The position numbers and the translations under genes are program-made. A DNA stretch of 64,000 bases. Source: Sapria himalayana. Its lineage: Eukaryota > Streptophyta > Magnoliopsida > Malpighiales > Rafflesiaceae. The notes under the pieces are model-generated. The model did not search any database. It worked only from the letters and a program-made list of their open reading frames with translations, and was not told where the DNA came from. The stretch's first letter is position 1. Each line of letters starts with the position of its first letter. This document shows, in pieces, positions 15,004-26,674 of the stretch. The stretch lies in NCBI GenBank assembly GCA_029783825.1, contig JAREIK010003366.1, positions 190,534 through 254,533 on the forward strand. The letters run 5' to 3'.

Positions 15004-18000
15004 ATCTGTTTATCTATCTTTCTATCTATCTATGTATTTATCTCTCTGTTAGCTAATTATCTATCTGCCTCTCTATCTGTCTATTTGTCGATATGTCTAT
15101 CTAAGTGTCTATCTTTCTAGCTATCTATATGTATATCAATCAAACTATATATCTGTCCATCTATCTATATATCTAAATCTATATCTATCATATTGTTTAT
15201 CTATTTATCGAATGATCTATCTATCTATATATTTATCTTTCAATATATTTATCTATCTGTTTATGTATTTTTTTATCTATCTTTTTATCTCTTTGTCTAT
15301 CTATCTATCTTTTTATCTTTCTAAGATCTCTTAATCTTAAAATTTATGAATCTCTCTATATGTATGTATGTATATCTATCTATCTATATATTTGTTTAAC
15401 TATCTGACTATATATCTATCTTTCTATCTTTTTATCAGTCTTTCTATCTATTTGTCTATCAATCAATAAAATCTATCTATCTATTAGTCTTTGTGTCTAT
15501 ATGTCTCTCAGTTTATCTATTTATAGGTCTATTTATCTATTTATGTGTTTATCTATCTATCTATCGATCTAATTATCTTTTGATCTAGCTATCTATTTTT
15601 CTATCTACCTAAATGTCTATCTATCTGTCTATATATCTATCAATCTATCTGGCTATCTATTTATATATCTATATGTCTATCTTTCTATCTATCTATCTAT
15701 CTATCTATCTTTGTGTCAATATGTTTTTCAATTTATCTATTTATATATCTATCTATCTTTCTATGTGTATTTCTATCTATCGATCTATGTATCTATCTAT
15801 TTATCTATCTATCTATATATCATATTATCTCTTAATCTATCTATCTATTTGTGTGCCTAAATTTATATCTATCAGTCTATATGTCTATCTATCTATCTAT
15901 CTATATGTATATCTATCTATCTGTCTATATGTCTATCTATCTATCTACTATCTTTCTATCTATCTATATGTCTACCTACCTATCTATCTATCCCTCTGTG
16001 TGTATGTCTATGTGTATATCTATATATGTCTCATTATATCAATTGTCTATCTAGCAATTTAAGTATCAGTCTATTTATCTATATGCATATTTGTCTATAT
16101 GTCTATCTCTCTATCTATCTATCTATCTATCTATCTCTTTAAGTATTTATGTTTCTATCTATCTATCTATCTATCAGACAATCTATTTATCTATCTATCT
16201 ATCTATATATCTATCTATCCATGTATATATCTCCCTATATATCTATATGTCTGCCTACCTATCTATCTATCTATATGTCTACCTATCATTAAATCAATCA
16301 ATCAATCTATCTATCTATAAATCAATCTATCTGTCTATCTATATATTTGTCTATCTATCTATCTATCTATCTATCTGTCTATTTGTCTATCTATCTATAT
16401 ACCTAATAATTATGTGTCTATATATCTGTGTCTATTTGTCTATCAGTCTATCAGTCTATCAATCTAAGTGTTTATCACTTTATTTATCTATCTATATATA
16501 AGTCTATTTCTCTATCTATCTATCTATTTAACTATCTATCAGTCTATTAGTCCATCTGTCTATCTATCTATTTGTCTAAGAGTCTATTAGCCTATATGTT
16601 TGTCTATCTATATATCTAGATATGTAACTATCTAATTATCTATCTATCTTCCTTTCTTTCTTATCACTATGTAACTATTTTTTGTGTATTAGTTTATTTT
16701 CTATCTTTCTTTCTAAAATATCTATTTATGTGTTTTTGTGTATATCTATCTATTTGTTTATCTATATTTTTATTTATCTATCTATTTATCTATCTATTTT
16801 TCTACCAGTTAAATATCTATCTCTCTATTTGTCAATCTATCTATCTCTCTATCTTTGTATATGTCTTATAGTTTATCAGTCTTTCACTACATGTGTTTAT
16901 GTTTCTATTTATTTATCCATCTATCTATTTTATTAGGTATAAGTCTATCTATCTATATGTCTATCTATTTATCTTTCAGTCTATATATGTATCAATCTAT
17001 ATATCTATCTATCCATCTCTCTTTATGCCTATCTGTATATCTATCTATCTATCTTTTTATCTATATGTCAATCTTTCTATCAATTGTTCTATGCAACATT
17101 CATACTAGCTATCTTTCTATCTATCTATCTAACTATCTTTCTGTCTATCAATCTATCAGTCATTCTATCTATATATATATATATATTTATATTTCTATCC
17201 ATCTATCTATCAACCTATCAATCTATGTTTATATTTATTTTTCTATCTATCTGTTTATATGTCTATCTATCTATATATTTATGCATCTATCTATTAATTT
17301 GTCTAACTATCTCTATGTAAAACTTTCTTTCAATATATATATCTATCTGTCTTTCTTTCTGTATGTATATTATTCTATCACTCTATATGTTTATATATCT
17401 ATTCATCAATCTATCTGTCTATCTCACTAAATTTTAATCAATCTATTTGTCTAACTATCTATTTGTCTATCTATTTATTTTTTCAATTACTAATTTGTCT
17501 TTCTATCCATGTGTATATCTATCTATCTATCTATCTATTTATTAATCTATCTATCTATCTATATGTTTATTTTTCTATATGTCTATAAATTATTTTTCTA
17601 TCTATCAATCTGTCAATCTGTCAATTTAACAATCTCATTATATTTCTATATACTATTTCATTAACTATCTAACTATCTATTTATCTATGTGTTTATCTAT
17701 CTATGTGTTTATATTTCTACCTATTAACTGACTTTCTATCTTTCAGTTTATAAATCTATCAGTCTATCTATCTATATGTCTCTTTATCTATCTTTCTATT
17801 TTCCTATATTTTTATTTATCTATTTGTTTATTAGCTAAAAAACCTAGGAGATATGCCCTTCCTATATGCCTAGCTAAAGGCATATAAGAACTCTCATTAA
17901 AGAAGATAATATAATGATGGATATAATGATGGATTCACTTCACATAGATAAACCAAGTCAATAAATCTAAGTTAAGATAACTTAAAATTCACATCCTTGA

Positions 18001-18084
18001 GCATGCCATCTTCACCTAGATGGATTCCCTTGGAAAATTATGAGTTAAAATTCAGCTGTTCACAAAGCTGAGTATCATCAAATG

Positions 18085-20460
18085 TGAATTAAATTAAAAA
18101 CTTTGAAAGCTTATTTTGGTAATGATCGCATTCTTGTTGGAGATAGAGAAGCATTACTAATTACTTACTATACTGGTAATGTAACTCTTAACATTGATCA
18201 TGATAAATTAATTTTAAAGATATTTTAGTAGTTCTTGAGATAAAAAATAATTTATTATATGTTTGTCAACTTATTCATGACAATGTTTATTATTTTAATT
18301 AAACTTTTTTTATTTTTGTTATCAAGGATTCCATATAGTAGATAATGACAAATTATCATAAATAAGAATTCTTTTTATCCTTTAACATGAAAAAAGTGAA
18401 ACTTATATTATTACAAAATCTCAAGTATTATATTCAAAAATCTGGTATGCTCTTTTAGTGCATCCTAATTATGTCTTTTTAAAGAATTTAGAGAATAAAA
18501 AGGGTATTACTATTTCCAATTGGATAGTTAAGGATATTCCTTGAACTAATTATCAACTTGGAAATTATCACAAAGGTTTATTTAATAAATCAAAAACTAC
18601 TATGAGTTTTCATTTTGAAAAAAATTCACCGTGATATATTTTGCACAATACTTCTTTTTTCCACACATAAATTTTAATACAATGTTATTTTTATTGATGA
18701 TTTTATCAGATACATATGTGTATATCCTTTAAGCTACAAATCTAATTTTTACACATGGTTTCTAAATTTTCAAATGTTTGTGAAAAACTTTTTGATAAAA
18801 ACTTTGTAATATGATGGAGGAGATGAGTTTTCTTCATGTAATTTTTCAAATCATTTGCTTCAATATCAGATAAAATAAATATCATATTTACATACCCATG
18901 AACAAAATGGATTAGGTGATTAGCTGAGATAAAATATTGATATATTGTATAAATAAGTTTTACTCTTGTTTTTCATGCTAATGTCCCTTTAAAATCTAGT
19001 TGATACCTTCTTAATTGCTACTTATGTCTTATCTTATTAATAGACTACATGTATTTTCTATTGGTAATAATTATCAATATTTTAAATTATTTGGTTACCA
19101 TCCAAGTTACTATATCTTAGGTGTTTTTGGTATTCTCTTCTTTATTTATTTAAAAAGCTCTAACATGCACAAATCTTCAAAAAAGGTTGTACCTTGTTCT
19201 TTCTTAGGATATAATTTTTTACAAAAATTTTATAGATTTCTTGATCCACCATCAAATTAGATTTACACCACGTAGTCATTAATGAGATTTGTTTTCTCTA
19301 TATAAAAAATAAATTATATTTCTTTCATAATCTTTCCATTACAACTTTTTCTAATCTTGATGAATAATTTTCAAGAATTGTCTTTATTGTTAGCAATGAT
19401 CCTAGACACTAAAAAAAAATACTCTCAAGGTTCTCCATCAGCATACCTTCCATTCAAGAAGAACTTGTTACTATTCATGCTCATAACACTTAAGACTTTA
19501 GTGTCCAAACCTTCTAATGTTAATGTTATTGGCAAAAAATGGTATATTGCACCAAATTTAAAGAATATGATATGATTGATTGCTTTAAAGCATGTTTAGT
19601 TGCTAAGAGATTTTCCCAAATTCCTAGACTTGATTTTGGTGAAACATTAAGCCCTTCAAGGCTGCCACTAGTCATCTCATCCTTTCTATTGTCAATAATC
19701 TTTTCCTAATTGGTTATCTCTTTGAAAAGATTTTCATGAAATTCTTTCCTAGTTTTGTGAGAACAATCTATTTGCATTGTGTTTGTCTTCTACATAAGTC
19801 TATATATGGCCTTAAACAAGCCCCTTGTACTTGGGTTGCTAAACTTTTGTCGAAAATCATTTTTTTGTTTTAAATTCAGTCAAGCTGATAACTCTTTATT
19901 CATTCATCACACTTCCTTATCTTGTCCTCTTTCTTGTTTATCTTGATGATAAAATTTGATTGGTAATGACCACTTTTTTATATCTTAACTCATTACTTGA
20001 CTAAATAATGATTTCTCTTTGAAGTATTTATGCAATCTCAATTATTTTATGGGGATAGAGGTTAAAATTTTCTGATGCCTCTTTATTTACTCAAATTAAA
20101 TATGGACATGACTTGTTAGTAAAAACAAACATGCTTGATGCTACAAAAAAAAAATTACCTCATTGTCCACTAACCTACTCCTCTTCTAGATGATGAACAT
20201 CTCACTAATCTTATAACTTACCAATGACTTTGTGGGTCCCTTCAATGTCTCTCATTAACTCGCCTTGATCATAGTTATGTTGTAAACTTAGTCAGTTAAC
20301 ACTTCCAAAATCAAAACATTGACTTTCATGTACTCAAACACATACTTAGTTGCATCAAGGAAACCCTCACATGTGGTTTGAAATATTTATAATAAATTTC
20401 ACTTACTTTTAATGCCTTTTGTAATGTAGATTAGGTAAGTCATTCTTTTAACTCAACAAA
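18085..20460 (+). pseudogene. Ty1/copia pol remnant (integrase, reverse transcriptase, RNase H)
   Basis: Translation with many stops and frameshifts gives copia domains in the usual order. The gag-pre-integrase region near 18,110 reads NDRILVGDREALLITYTGN. The integrase core near 18,810-18,920 reads DGGDEFSS and then HTHEQNGL. The integrase C-terminal part (19,015-19,260) is the longest clean stretch, with YLINRLHVFSIGN, GYHPSYYILGVFG and SFLGYN. The reverse transcriptase starts near 19,515 with NVIGKKW and includes YGLKQAPCTW near 19,805 and the SQADNSLFI stretch near 19,880. RNase H-like sequence follows to about 20,460. In a living element this polyprotein would integrate and copy the retrotransposon RNA. 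Gag and the 5' LTR are not visible, so the copy is 5'-truncated as well as inactivated by mutation. Confidence 0.9.
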
Positions 20461-20485
20461 TTACTTTTAGTTTTTGCATCTTTCT

Positions 20486-21050
20486 TGAATCAATATACAG
20501 TAAGTTTGCTTCAAATAAGTAACCTAATATTTCCCATTCTAGTGCATAAGTATAATATCACACCATGGTCACTATTGTTCCTAATCTCATGTGACTCTAA
20601 TATCTTTTTCATGCCATTGGCATTCAACTCGAACGTCACCCTCTCCTTCTTCATGATAATCAAAATGTTATTCACACTTATTACATAATCATATTTTTCA
20701 TTCTTGCATCAAACACATTAAAATTATCGATCATTTTATTCATGAAAATACATCAATTTTGGTTCCAAATTGTAACCTACCATCTCCCACTCTAGTGCAT
20801 AAACATAATATTGCACTATGGTCACTACTATTGCTGATCTCATGTGACTCCAATAACTTATCCATGACATTGGAATTCAAACCGAACATCAACCTCTCCT
20901 CCTTTGTGACAATCAAAATGTTATTCACTTATTACATAATCATATGTTTCGTGCTTGCATCAAATACATTGAAATTGACTACCATTTTATTCATGAAAAT
21001 GTCAAGTTCAACATTTTTTAACTCTGTCATCTTTCCTCTAAAAAAATTGT
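20486..21050 (-). pseudogene. Tandemly duplicated antisense ORF-like segment of the copia element
   Basis: Between the RNase H region and the polypurine tract lie two direct copies of a segment offset by 253 bp: TCTAGTGCAT starts at 20,538 and at 20,791, with matching sequence on both sides. Read on the minus strand both copies give a similar peptide; the better one (20,740-20,928) includes LESHEISNSSDHSAILCLC and TRVGDGRLQFGT. Many plant copia elements have an antisense open frame at this place, and the composition here fits my recollection of such frames, but I cannot run the comparison. Copy 1 has drifted more, with stops. Function unknown. Confidence 0.6.
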
Positions 21051-21137
21051 AGATATTTTCATGAAAGTTTTCAATACATCTTATTTTATGACTTTGAATA
21101 CAAGTTTAGCACTCATTCTGTTGCATTGTCATGCTTG

Positions 21138-21145
21138 AAGGGGAG
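21138..21145 (+). other. Polypurine tract of the copia remnant
   Basis: The purine run GAAGGGGAG sits just upstream of TGAAAATGAACAC, the expected primer site for plus-strand DNA synthesis before a 3' LTR. Confidence 0.6.
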
Positions 21146-21410
21146 TGAAAATGAACACACTACGAATAAAACCAAATAGAGAAAGATCTAACAAAGAAAT
21201 ATTTAAAGAGATGACTATCACCAGCAACAATCTTCATTTTACTAAAATATCTCTTTATATTTTTTAGTTTCCTAGAATCATATTCAGGATATGATCTTTG
21301 GATCAAAATTATGTCCTTTCTTTCTATATTTTATTTTCTAGCCGTTCTTTCTTAGCACATAAAAATATATGTAATACTGTAAATTAAACAAGTAATTATC
21401 TTTTCATTCA
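21146..21410 (+). repeat. 3' LTR of the copia remnant
   Basis: It starts with TG right after the polypurine tract and contains sequence typical of short copia LTRs, including a CCTAGAATCATATTCAGGAT region with ATGATCTTTGG after it and TGTAAATTAAACAAGTAAT near the end. The last TTCA at 21,410 is the likely end, giving about 265 bp. No partner LTR is seen at the left of the element, so the end is set by motif only. Confidence 0.65.
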
Positions 21411-23951
21411 ATCATGATTTAAGATCGCCTTTATCACATATATGTAAATTTATATGCCATGTATATAATTTATAAAATCCACATATAAATATATACATCA
21501 TATATAATAACATCAATATAATAATATATATTTATAGATTTGCATACATATTTGCATATGCATATATACATATGATGTGTGTGTGTGTATAAATGCATTA
21601 AATTTGCAATACACACACACACACACACACACACACAATGTATATTAATTTAGTTTTATGATGATGTTTTGCAATGTAAGTGGTGATTGAAGGAATCTTG
21701 AACATTATCCAATACATTTGATGCAGGGATAATACTATTTGATATATTTTCAATGATAATTACTTGATATTTGTTAGAATATTTTTGATCGACACTAAAA
21801 TTTTCCATTAAATGTCATGAAAATCTAACATTTTTTACTATTTTGTTTGAAATGTGATAAATATTCATGATTTTTATTCATTTTATATTTGTTTATATTT
21901 TTTTATATTTTTTATATAATGATGATTTATTTTCAAATCGTTTTAAGACAACTTTTTATGACTTCAATTATTTATGAATATTTTTTTATTTTTTAAAAAT
22001 TTTACAACATGTTCATATTTTAGTTTTATATACCATATGTAAATCATTAAAAGTGTACTTTGTTTATCTTTTTACTAGCAAGTGTAACAAGAGTTTTTTC
22101 TCGTATTCAAAATGAACAATAATTTGTGGACATATAAAAAAAATATCTATATTTTTATTTTGATGGAGTAGTATTGATTTTATGATGTCAAATATCAATG
22201 AATTGTTTTGGAATTATAATAAAAAAAATCAAGTGTCATAAAACAAATGTTAACATATATCAAAATAAATCATATATCATTTAAACTCATATATCATTAA
22301 ACAAATGTTTGATATTATTTAATATTATTGAAAATTATCAATTTGTATAAAAATCCAACAAATAAAATTGAAGATCATTGATATGTGGGGAAAAGTCAAC
22401 TATGGGTGGATGAAGATTCATCTTGCTTGCTCTTTCATTTGAGAGCTCCTCTTGCACATTTATAAAAGAGATTTTTTTTCATTTTTTTATCATTCAAATC
22501 TTAAGTGTTATTAGTTTGTATTTTATTTTATTGTTTATTTTTTTCATTATTTCTTATAAATTTTTTATTTCAAATCATTTGATGCATGTTTTATTTTTGT
22601 AAGACCAACACATATAATTTAATCATGAACTATAAAAAATATGTTAACATATCTTACATATTTATTAAAAATGATTGAAATTTATCAACAAAATTCATAT
22701 GCGATAATAAATAGACGTATCATTAATAAAATTTGAATGTGATTAAAAAACATAGACTTGTCATCAAATGCTACCAACATATTTAATCCTTCTCAATTAA
22801 TACTAAGAGAATCAATGAATTTTGCTCATTGAAAGCATATCATATATTATTAAAAAAATTCATAATATCATTAAAACTAAATAGATTAAATACAAAAAAA
22901 ATTATCAGTAGATTTCATTAAATATACATTTTAAAAAGACATCATATAACATTGAATATGTCAGGATGTACAATAATGTATTAATGTTATTTGATTCATG
23001 GAATATATAAACTTAAGTCATTATATCTTAATATATGAATATATTCATTTTTTATAAATGAATAATTTGTTATCATCGTTATTGTTCTAGATATGAATAT
23101 GAATTAATTCAAATTAGTTAGAGGTAAGTGATAAGTTAGAGCTATAAGAATAACTTGTTAAAATACTTAGACATCAATTATTGCTCTACTTTTTTAGAGG
23201 ATATGAAGAATCTACATGCATTGACTTTTTAAAAATTATATAAAATTTTGTTCATGATATATAAAATGTTTCATGATTTTCTGATCTTTACTGTGTTTAT
23301 TGTATATTAAATTCGATCATATTTATGATTGTTAATATTATTTTAGATAGGAAAATCAAATAACAATCAATATTAATGAAAATTTGTTATGATAGAAAGA
23401 TTAATATAATACATAGATGAGTCTTCAGGATCAAATTCCTACATTACAACATAATATATTTGATGATGTATATGATAAAATTTAAAGTTGTATAGATCAT
23501 AATAGATAGAATGAAAATGATCTTATAATTTTTATCATTTTATGACTTAATGATTTGTAATATTTTTTATGTTTTAGTTTTATTTTGAAAGATTATATTA
23601 CCATTTTTTATTTAATAAGTATTAATTATAATATTAAATTAAAAATTTTTTTTAATGTTATTTAATTTTTTAAATTCATAATTTTAAATTTTTTATATAC
23701 TAGCTAAGTATGTATATATTTGTATTTACATTATGTATACATGTATATACACAATAATTTCTATCTATATACAATGTGTATATGTATATATTCAATATGA
23801 GTATATATACACATTGTATGTACATTTTATATACATTATGTATGTATTTTGCATATTGTAATACACAATAATTATATTATGTGTATATATAGATACACAT
23901 AACAATTCACACTTCTATGTTATGTATAATATATTGATATAATGCTGCCAT
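21411..23951. other. AT-rich non-coding DNA in E1
   Basis: I see no coding region here. There is a (TG)6-spacer-(AC)14 pair at about 21,575-21,638 able to form a hairpin, and a stretch rich in TATATA/ACATTG palindromes at about 23,700-23,930. A modest non-repetitive patch at 22,380-22,470 gives no recognisable product. Confidence 0.7.
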
Positions 23952-24148
23952 CATTCTCAGCACTTGCCACCTGCACACACTGTCCAGGAAACATGGCCCA
24001 CAGGGGTTCAGGGTCTAGGGACTGGGCCCTTATGAGGTGGATCAGGTGCCATGGCTAGGCCTTGAAGAGCACATGCCTAGCTCTTCCTAGTTCAGACCTC
24101 GGTTATTCTGGGTTGGGTACGTGCTGGGCCAGGCAATAACCATTCTCA
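23952..24148. mobile_element. Possible small GC-rich insertion with 8-bp direct repeats
   Basis: A 181-bp segment (23,960-24,140) is far richer in G+C than its surroundings and is flanked on both sides by CATTCTCA (23,952-23,959 and 24,141-24,148). An 8-bp target duplication would suit a hAT-type non-autonomous element. The ends GCACTTGCCA and the complement of AGGCAATAAC match at only 6 of 10 positions, so the inverted repeats are weak. It could equally be captured host sequence. Confidence 0.35.
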
Positions 24149-25880
24149 TCACAAATGTTGGCAAAGATTTTAACGAGAATTATCTAGAGTATCTTAATTT
24201 CTTTTTTCTTTTAAGTTTGAGGTGATTAATATATATACTATTCATTATATTTACTGCACTATTTTAATTTTTGAATTTTTTATTTCACTTGTATCTAGTC
24301 TAGGTAGTGTAGTGCTTATATTGATGGCATACTCCAAACACTTTTACTTTTGTTCTTTAAAAAAACATCAAGTGTCTTGGGGTAGTCTCCAACATGTTAG
24401 CTGAAATGATGGTGGTGGTGGTGGCATTATCACTTTTATTTCCCCCACTTTGATATCATTTTCATAAATATAAATACATGCATTTCGGTGTCTCATTCCT
24501 AATGCAACCAAACTTGTCAAAGAGACCAAGTATAATGCCACACAGAAGAATAATTACATAATGAATATTTATCTTCGAGAGCATGTTAGATTTATAAGAT
24601 AGAAAGCATGTTGTGATTGAATTAGCATTCGAGGACATTGGAGATTATATTATTTTGTTTTGGCACTTGTTTTTTTGTTTTGTTTTGGAAGATAAAAATT
24701 CTATTTATCTGGGCATGTACTATTCTAAATTTCACGTGGCAACTTTTTAAAATTTTTATTTGTCAATTAGTTTTCTTAGAGTCTGAAGCCTGTGCATTTT
24801 GTTAATGATACTTGGTTTCTGCTTGCCATGCAGAGTTGGATGTTATGACAGTGCAATACAAGGCCTCATATGCTAGCTCTTGTGGTGTGCTTATCTTTCT
24901 TTTTAGAGTCATGTGGTGCATGACATTCACAGTATATGTACATATACCGAGTATATAAGTACGAATATACTTGGTATATACGTACTTATATACAGAGTAT
25001 ATACGTAGGTATATACTGAGTATGCACATAAGTGGGTGCATATATATATTTGTAGACATGTATATATAGTCATACATACACACCAATTTACACACAGACA
25101 CACTTTTGAATATATAATTAGTTAGGCTAGTCTGGTAATCATCGTGCATTGCTCACATATGCAATTAATAAAAGCAATGAATATTAGACTTTTCCTAAAT
25201 CTTTGGTATGATATTTCTGGTCAAGGCCTGCCAGACAAATAGTTGTTGGTCTTAAAAATCTTAGTAATTGTATTGATATGCAATTATCACATTGTACAAA
25301 GAGAACGTATGAGTAAATAAGTTTTTCTGCTTTAAATTCTACAATGATTTGTTCTAATTGCACTAGGTCTTAGAATGATGATGATGATGATGCTCGTGTA
25401 GTGTCGTGTAATTCTGGTCCAAGAGGAATATCGGGTCCTATTTTGGGAGAAGCAGTTTGCCACCTCGTCAAAAATTTGCTCAATCTCAAGTTCATCAGTC
25501 GAGCATCATCGCCTGCCATACTTTTATTATTAGCAGCAGCAGTAGCGGCAGCGGTGGCAGCGATGGCAGCAGTAGTAGTGGTGGCAGCAATGACGGTGGC
25601 GATATATACATATATACTGTAGTATTATATACTTATCAAAACATAACTTTTTTTTTATTTTGATTTGATTGAGTGGTTTAAATTTCTTACAGATATGGTA
25701 CCACATTGTTCCTTATACAAATCTTGTATAAGTGAAGGAATTTTTTACTAGACATGATGTGTCGTGACTCGGATAGCTTTGTCACAGCAGAAAATTGGTG
25801 ATCAGAGGAGCAGAGGGAGAGAAAGCAATATCAAAGAATGGATAGATTATACTTTATCCACTGTCGGTAGATACATTGAT
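24149..25880. other. Gene-like but unidentified segment of E1
   Basis: Base composition is closer to genes than the AT-rich neighbours. An acceptor-like CTTGCCATGCAG at about 24,823 is followed by mixed-composition sequence on the plus strand. From 25,401 a plus frame runs CNSGPRGISGPILGEAV and then into a GCA/GCG/GGT trinucleotide run (about 25,530-25,600) read as Ala-rich or as Ser/Gly-rich depending on frame. A short frame at 25,764-25,955 follows. Local GTATATACGTA-type repeats occur at 24,936-25,030. I recognise no protein family. Captured fragments of a host gene are possible because CACTA elements often take them up, but this is unproven. Confidence 0.35.
25374..25600. repeat. Trinucleotide repeats (GAT)n and (GCA/GCG/GTA)n
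   Basis: A short GAT run lies at about 25,376-25,394 and a mixed AGC/GCA/GCG/GTG run at about 25,530-25,600. The second is G+C rich and reads as poly-Ala or poly-Ser/Gly in two frames. Confidence 0.8.
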
Positions 25881-26089
25881 GAATATGATGTAAAAATATT
25901 TTATTATTTTTTTTATTTTAATTATGTAAAATATTGTATTAGAATAAGTTATTAAATGATTTTATTTTTTGTTAATTATAAATTATCATTTATAGTTTTT
26001 GTATATATTCAATTTAATATAAAAATATTAAATTATTTAATTAAAAAATTTTAAAAATAAATTAAATTCTGAAAATAGTTTTGATATTA

Positions 26090-26674
26090 AAATAGCTAGG
26101 AGAAATTTCCTAGCTAATTTAGCAAATTTTTCCTAGGTAAATTTGCTAGCGAAAATTCCCCTTGTTAAATTAGCTAGGGAAAATTCTCTAGCTAATTAAG
26201 CTAGGGAAAATTTCGTAGCTAATTAAGCTAGGGAAAATTTCGTAGCTAATTAAGCTAGGGAAAATTCCCTTGCTAATTTAGCTAGGGAATTTTCCCTAGC
26301 TAATTTAGATAGGGATATCTTTATTTAGTAACAGATTTTCAGTCACTAAATTTATTTAGCTAGGGACTATTTCCATTGCTAATATTTAGCGATGAGCACT
26401 TTAGCTTGGGAAATCTTCCATCATTAATTTTCTTTAGCAATGGAAAATCTCATTTAGCTTGCTAATTTAGTGAATGAAATTATTTTTTTAGAATGAGATT
26501 ATTCCGTCACTAAATTTTTAGCTAGAGACACATTCATTTGCTAAATTTTAGCGAGAAGCACTTTAGATTGGGAACCAATCCATCAGTAATCCATTGCTAT
26601 ATCCCATTTAGTTAAAAAAGATGCCCATTTAGCTAGGGAATTATGCCTAGCGATATGGGATTTTTCTTGTAGTG
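26090..26674 (+). repeat. 3' subterminal repeats and terminal inverted repeat of E1
   Basis: More than ten copies, in both orientations, of a motif near GCTAGGGAAAATTCCCTAGCTAA cluster in under 600 bp, ending in CTTGTAGTG at 26,674. In CACTA elements such repeats are the binding sites of the TnpA-type protein and the inverted terminus is where TNP2-type transposase cuts. Confidence 0.85.

Larger units (their letters stand above)
1..17834 (+). repeat. Degenerate (TCTA)n satellite block A
   Basis: Almost 18 kb made of TCTA units with many single-base variants (TCTG, TTTA, TTTG, TCAA, TATA, ACTA) and no unique sequence of any length. It contains perfect (TA)n tracts, at least two large internal duplications and a short 31-bp minisatellite, listed separately. 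All three + frames are nearly stop-free because TCT-ATC-TAT-CTA reads Ser-Ile-Tyr-Leu whatever the frame, while the complement has TAG in every frame. The resulting open frames (up to about 240 codons at 3,085-3,807) have no other composition and are not genes. The block runs off the left edge of the window and ends sharply where CACTA-like sequence begins. Confidence 0.95.
17835..26674 (+). mobile_element. CACTA-related block E1, with 3' terminus only
   Basis: The right end is a clear CACTA terminus: the top strand ends in TTTTTCTTGTAGTG, the complement of the CACTACAAGAAAA terminal repeat, preceded by many copies of the subterminal motif GCTAGGGAAAATTCC. From about 25,880 rightward the sequence aligns with the 3' end of element E2 read in its sense direction (shared words such as TTTTTGTTAATTATAAA and TTCAATTTAATATAAA), so E1 is in plus orientation. 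No transposase gene is present. The left boundary is only where the TCTA array stops; CTAAAAAACC there is at best a decayed terminus, although TAG precedes it and also follows the right end, as a 3-bp target duplication would. The interior holds a copia remnant and gene-like DNA. It may be a non-autonomous element or the detached 3' end of another copy. Confidence 0.6.

Noticed and set aside
1..17834. Dozens of long open frames of Ser/Ile/Tyr/Leu, apparently membrane proteins
   Set aside because: They follow directly from the stop-free TCTA repeat, overlap in all three frames and have no other sequence content.
1..17834. CRISPR-like regularly spaced repeats
   Set aside because: The repeat is a continuous tetranucleotide without unique spacers, in a plant context.
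24802..25149. Minus-strand frame of 115 codons in E1
   Set aside because: Low-complexity Tyr/Ile-rich in part, produced by TATAC-type repeats; no family similarity and no support from context.
25764..25955. Short frame with NIKEWIDYTL, faintly like the tail of some LINE proteins
   Set aside because: Too short and too weak without a search, and no other LINE domain or poly-A tail nearby.
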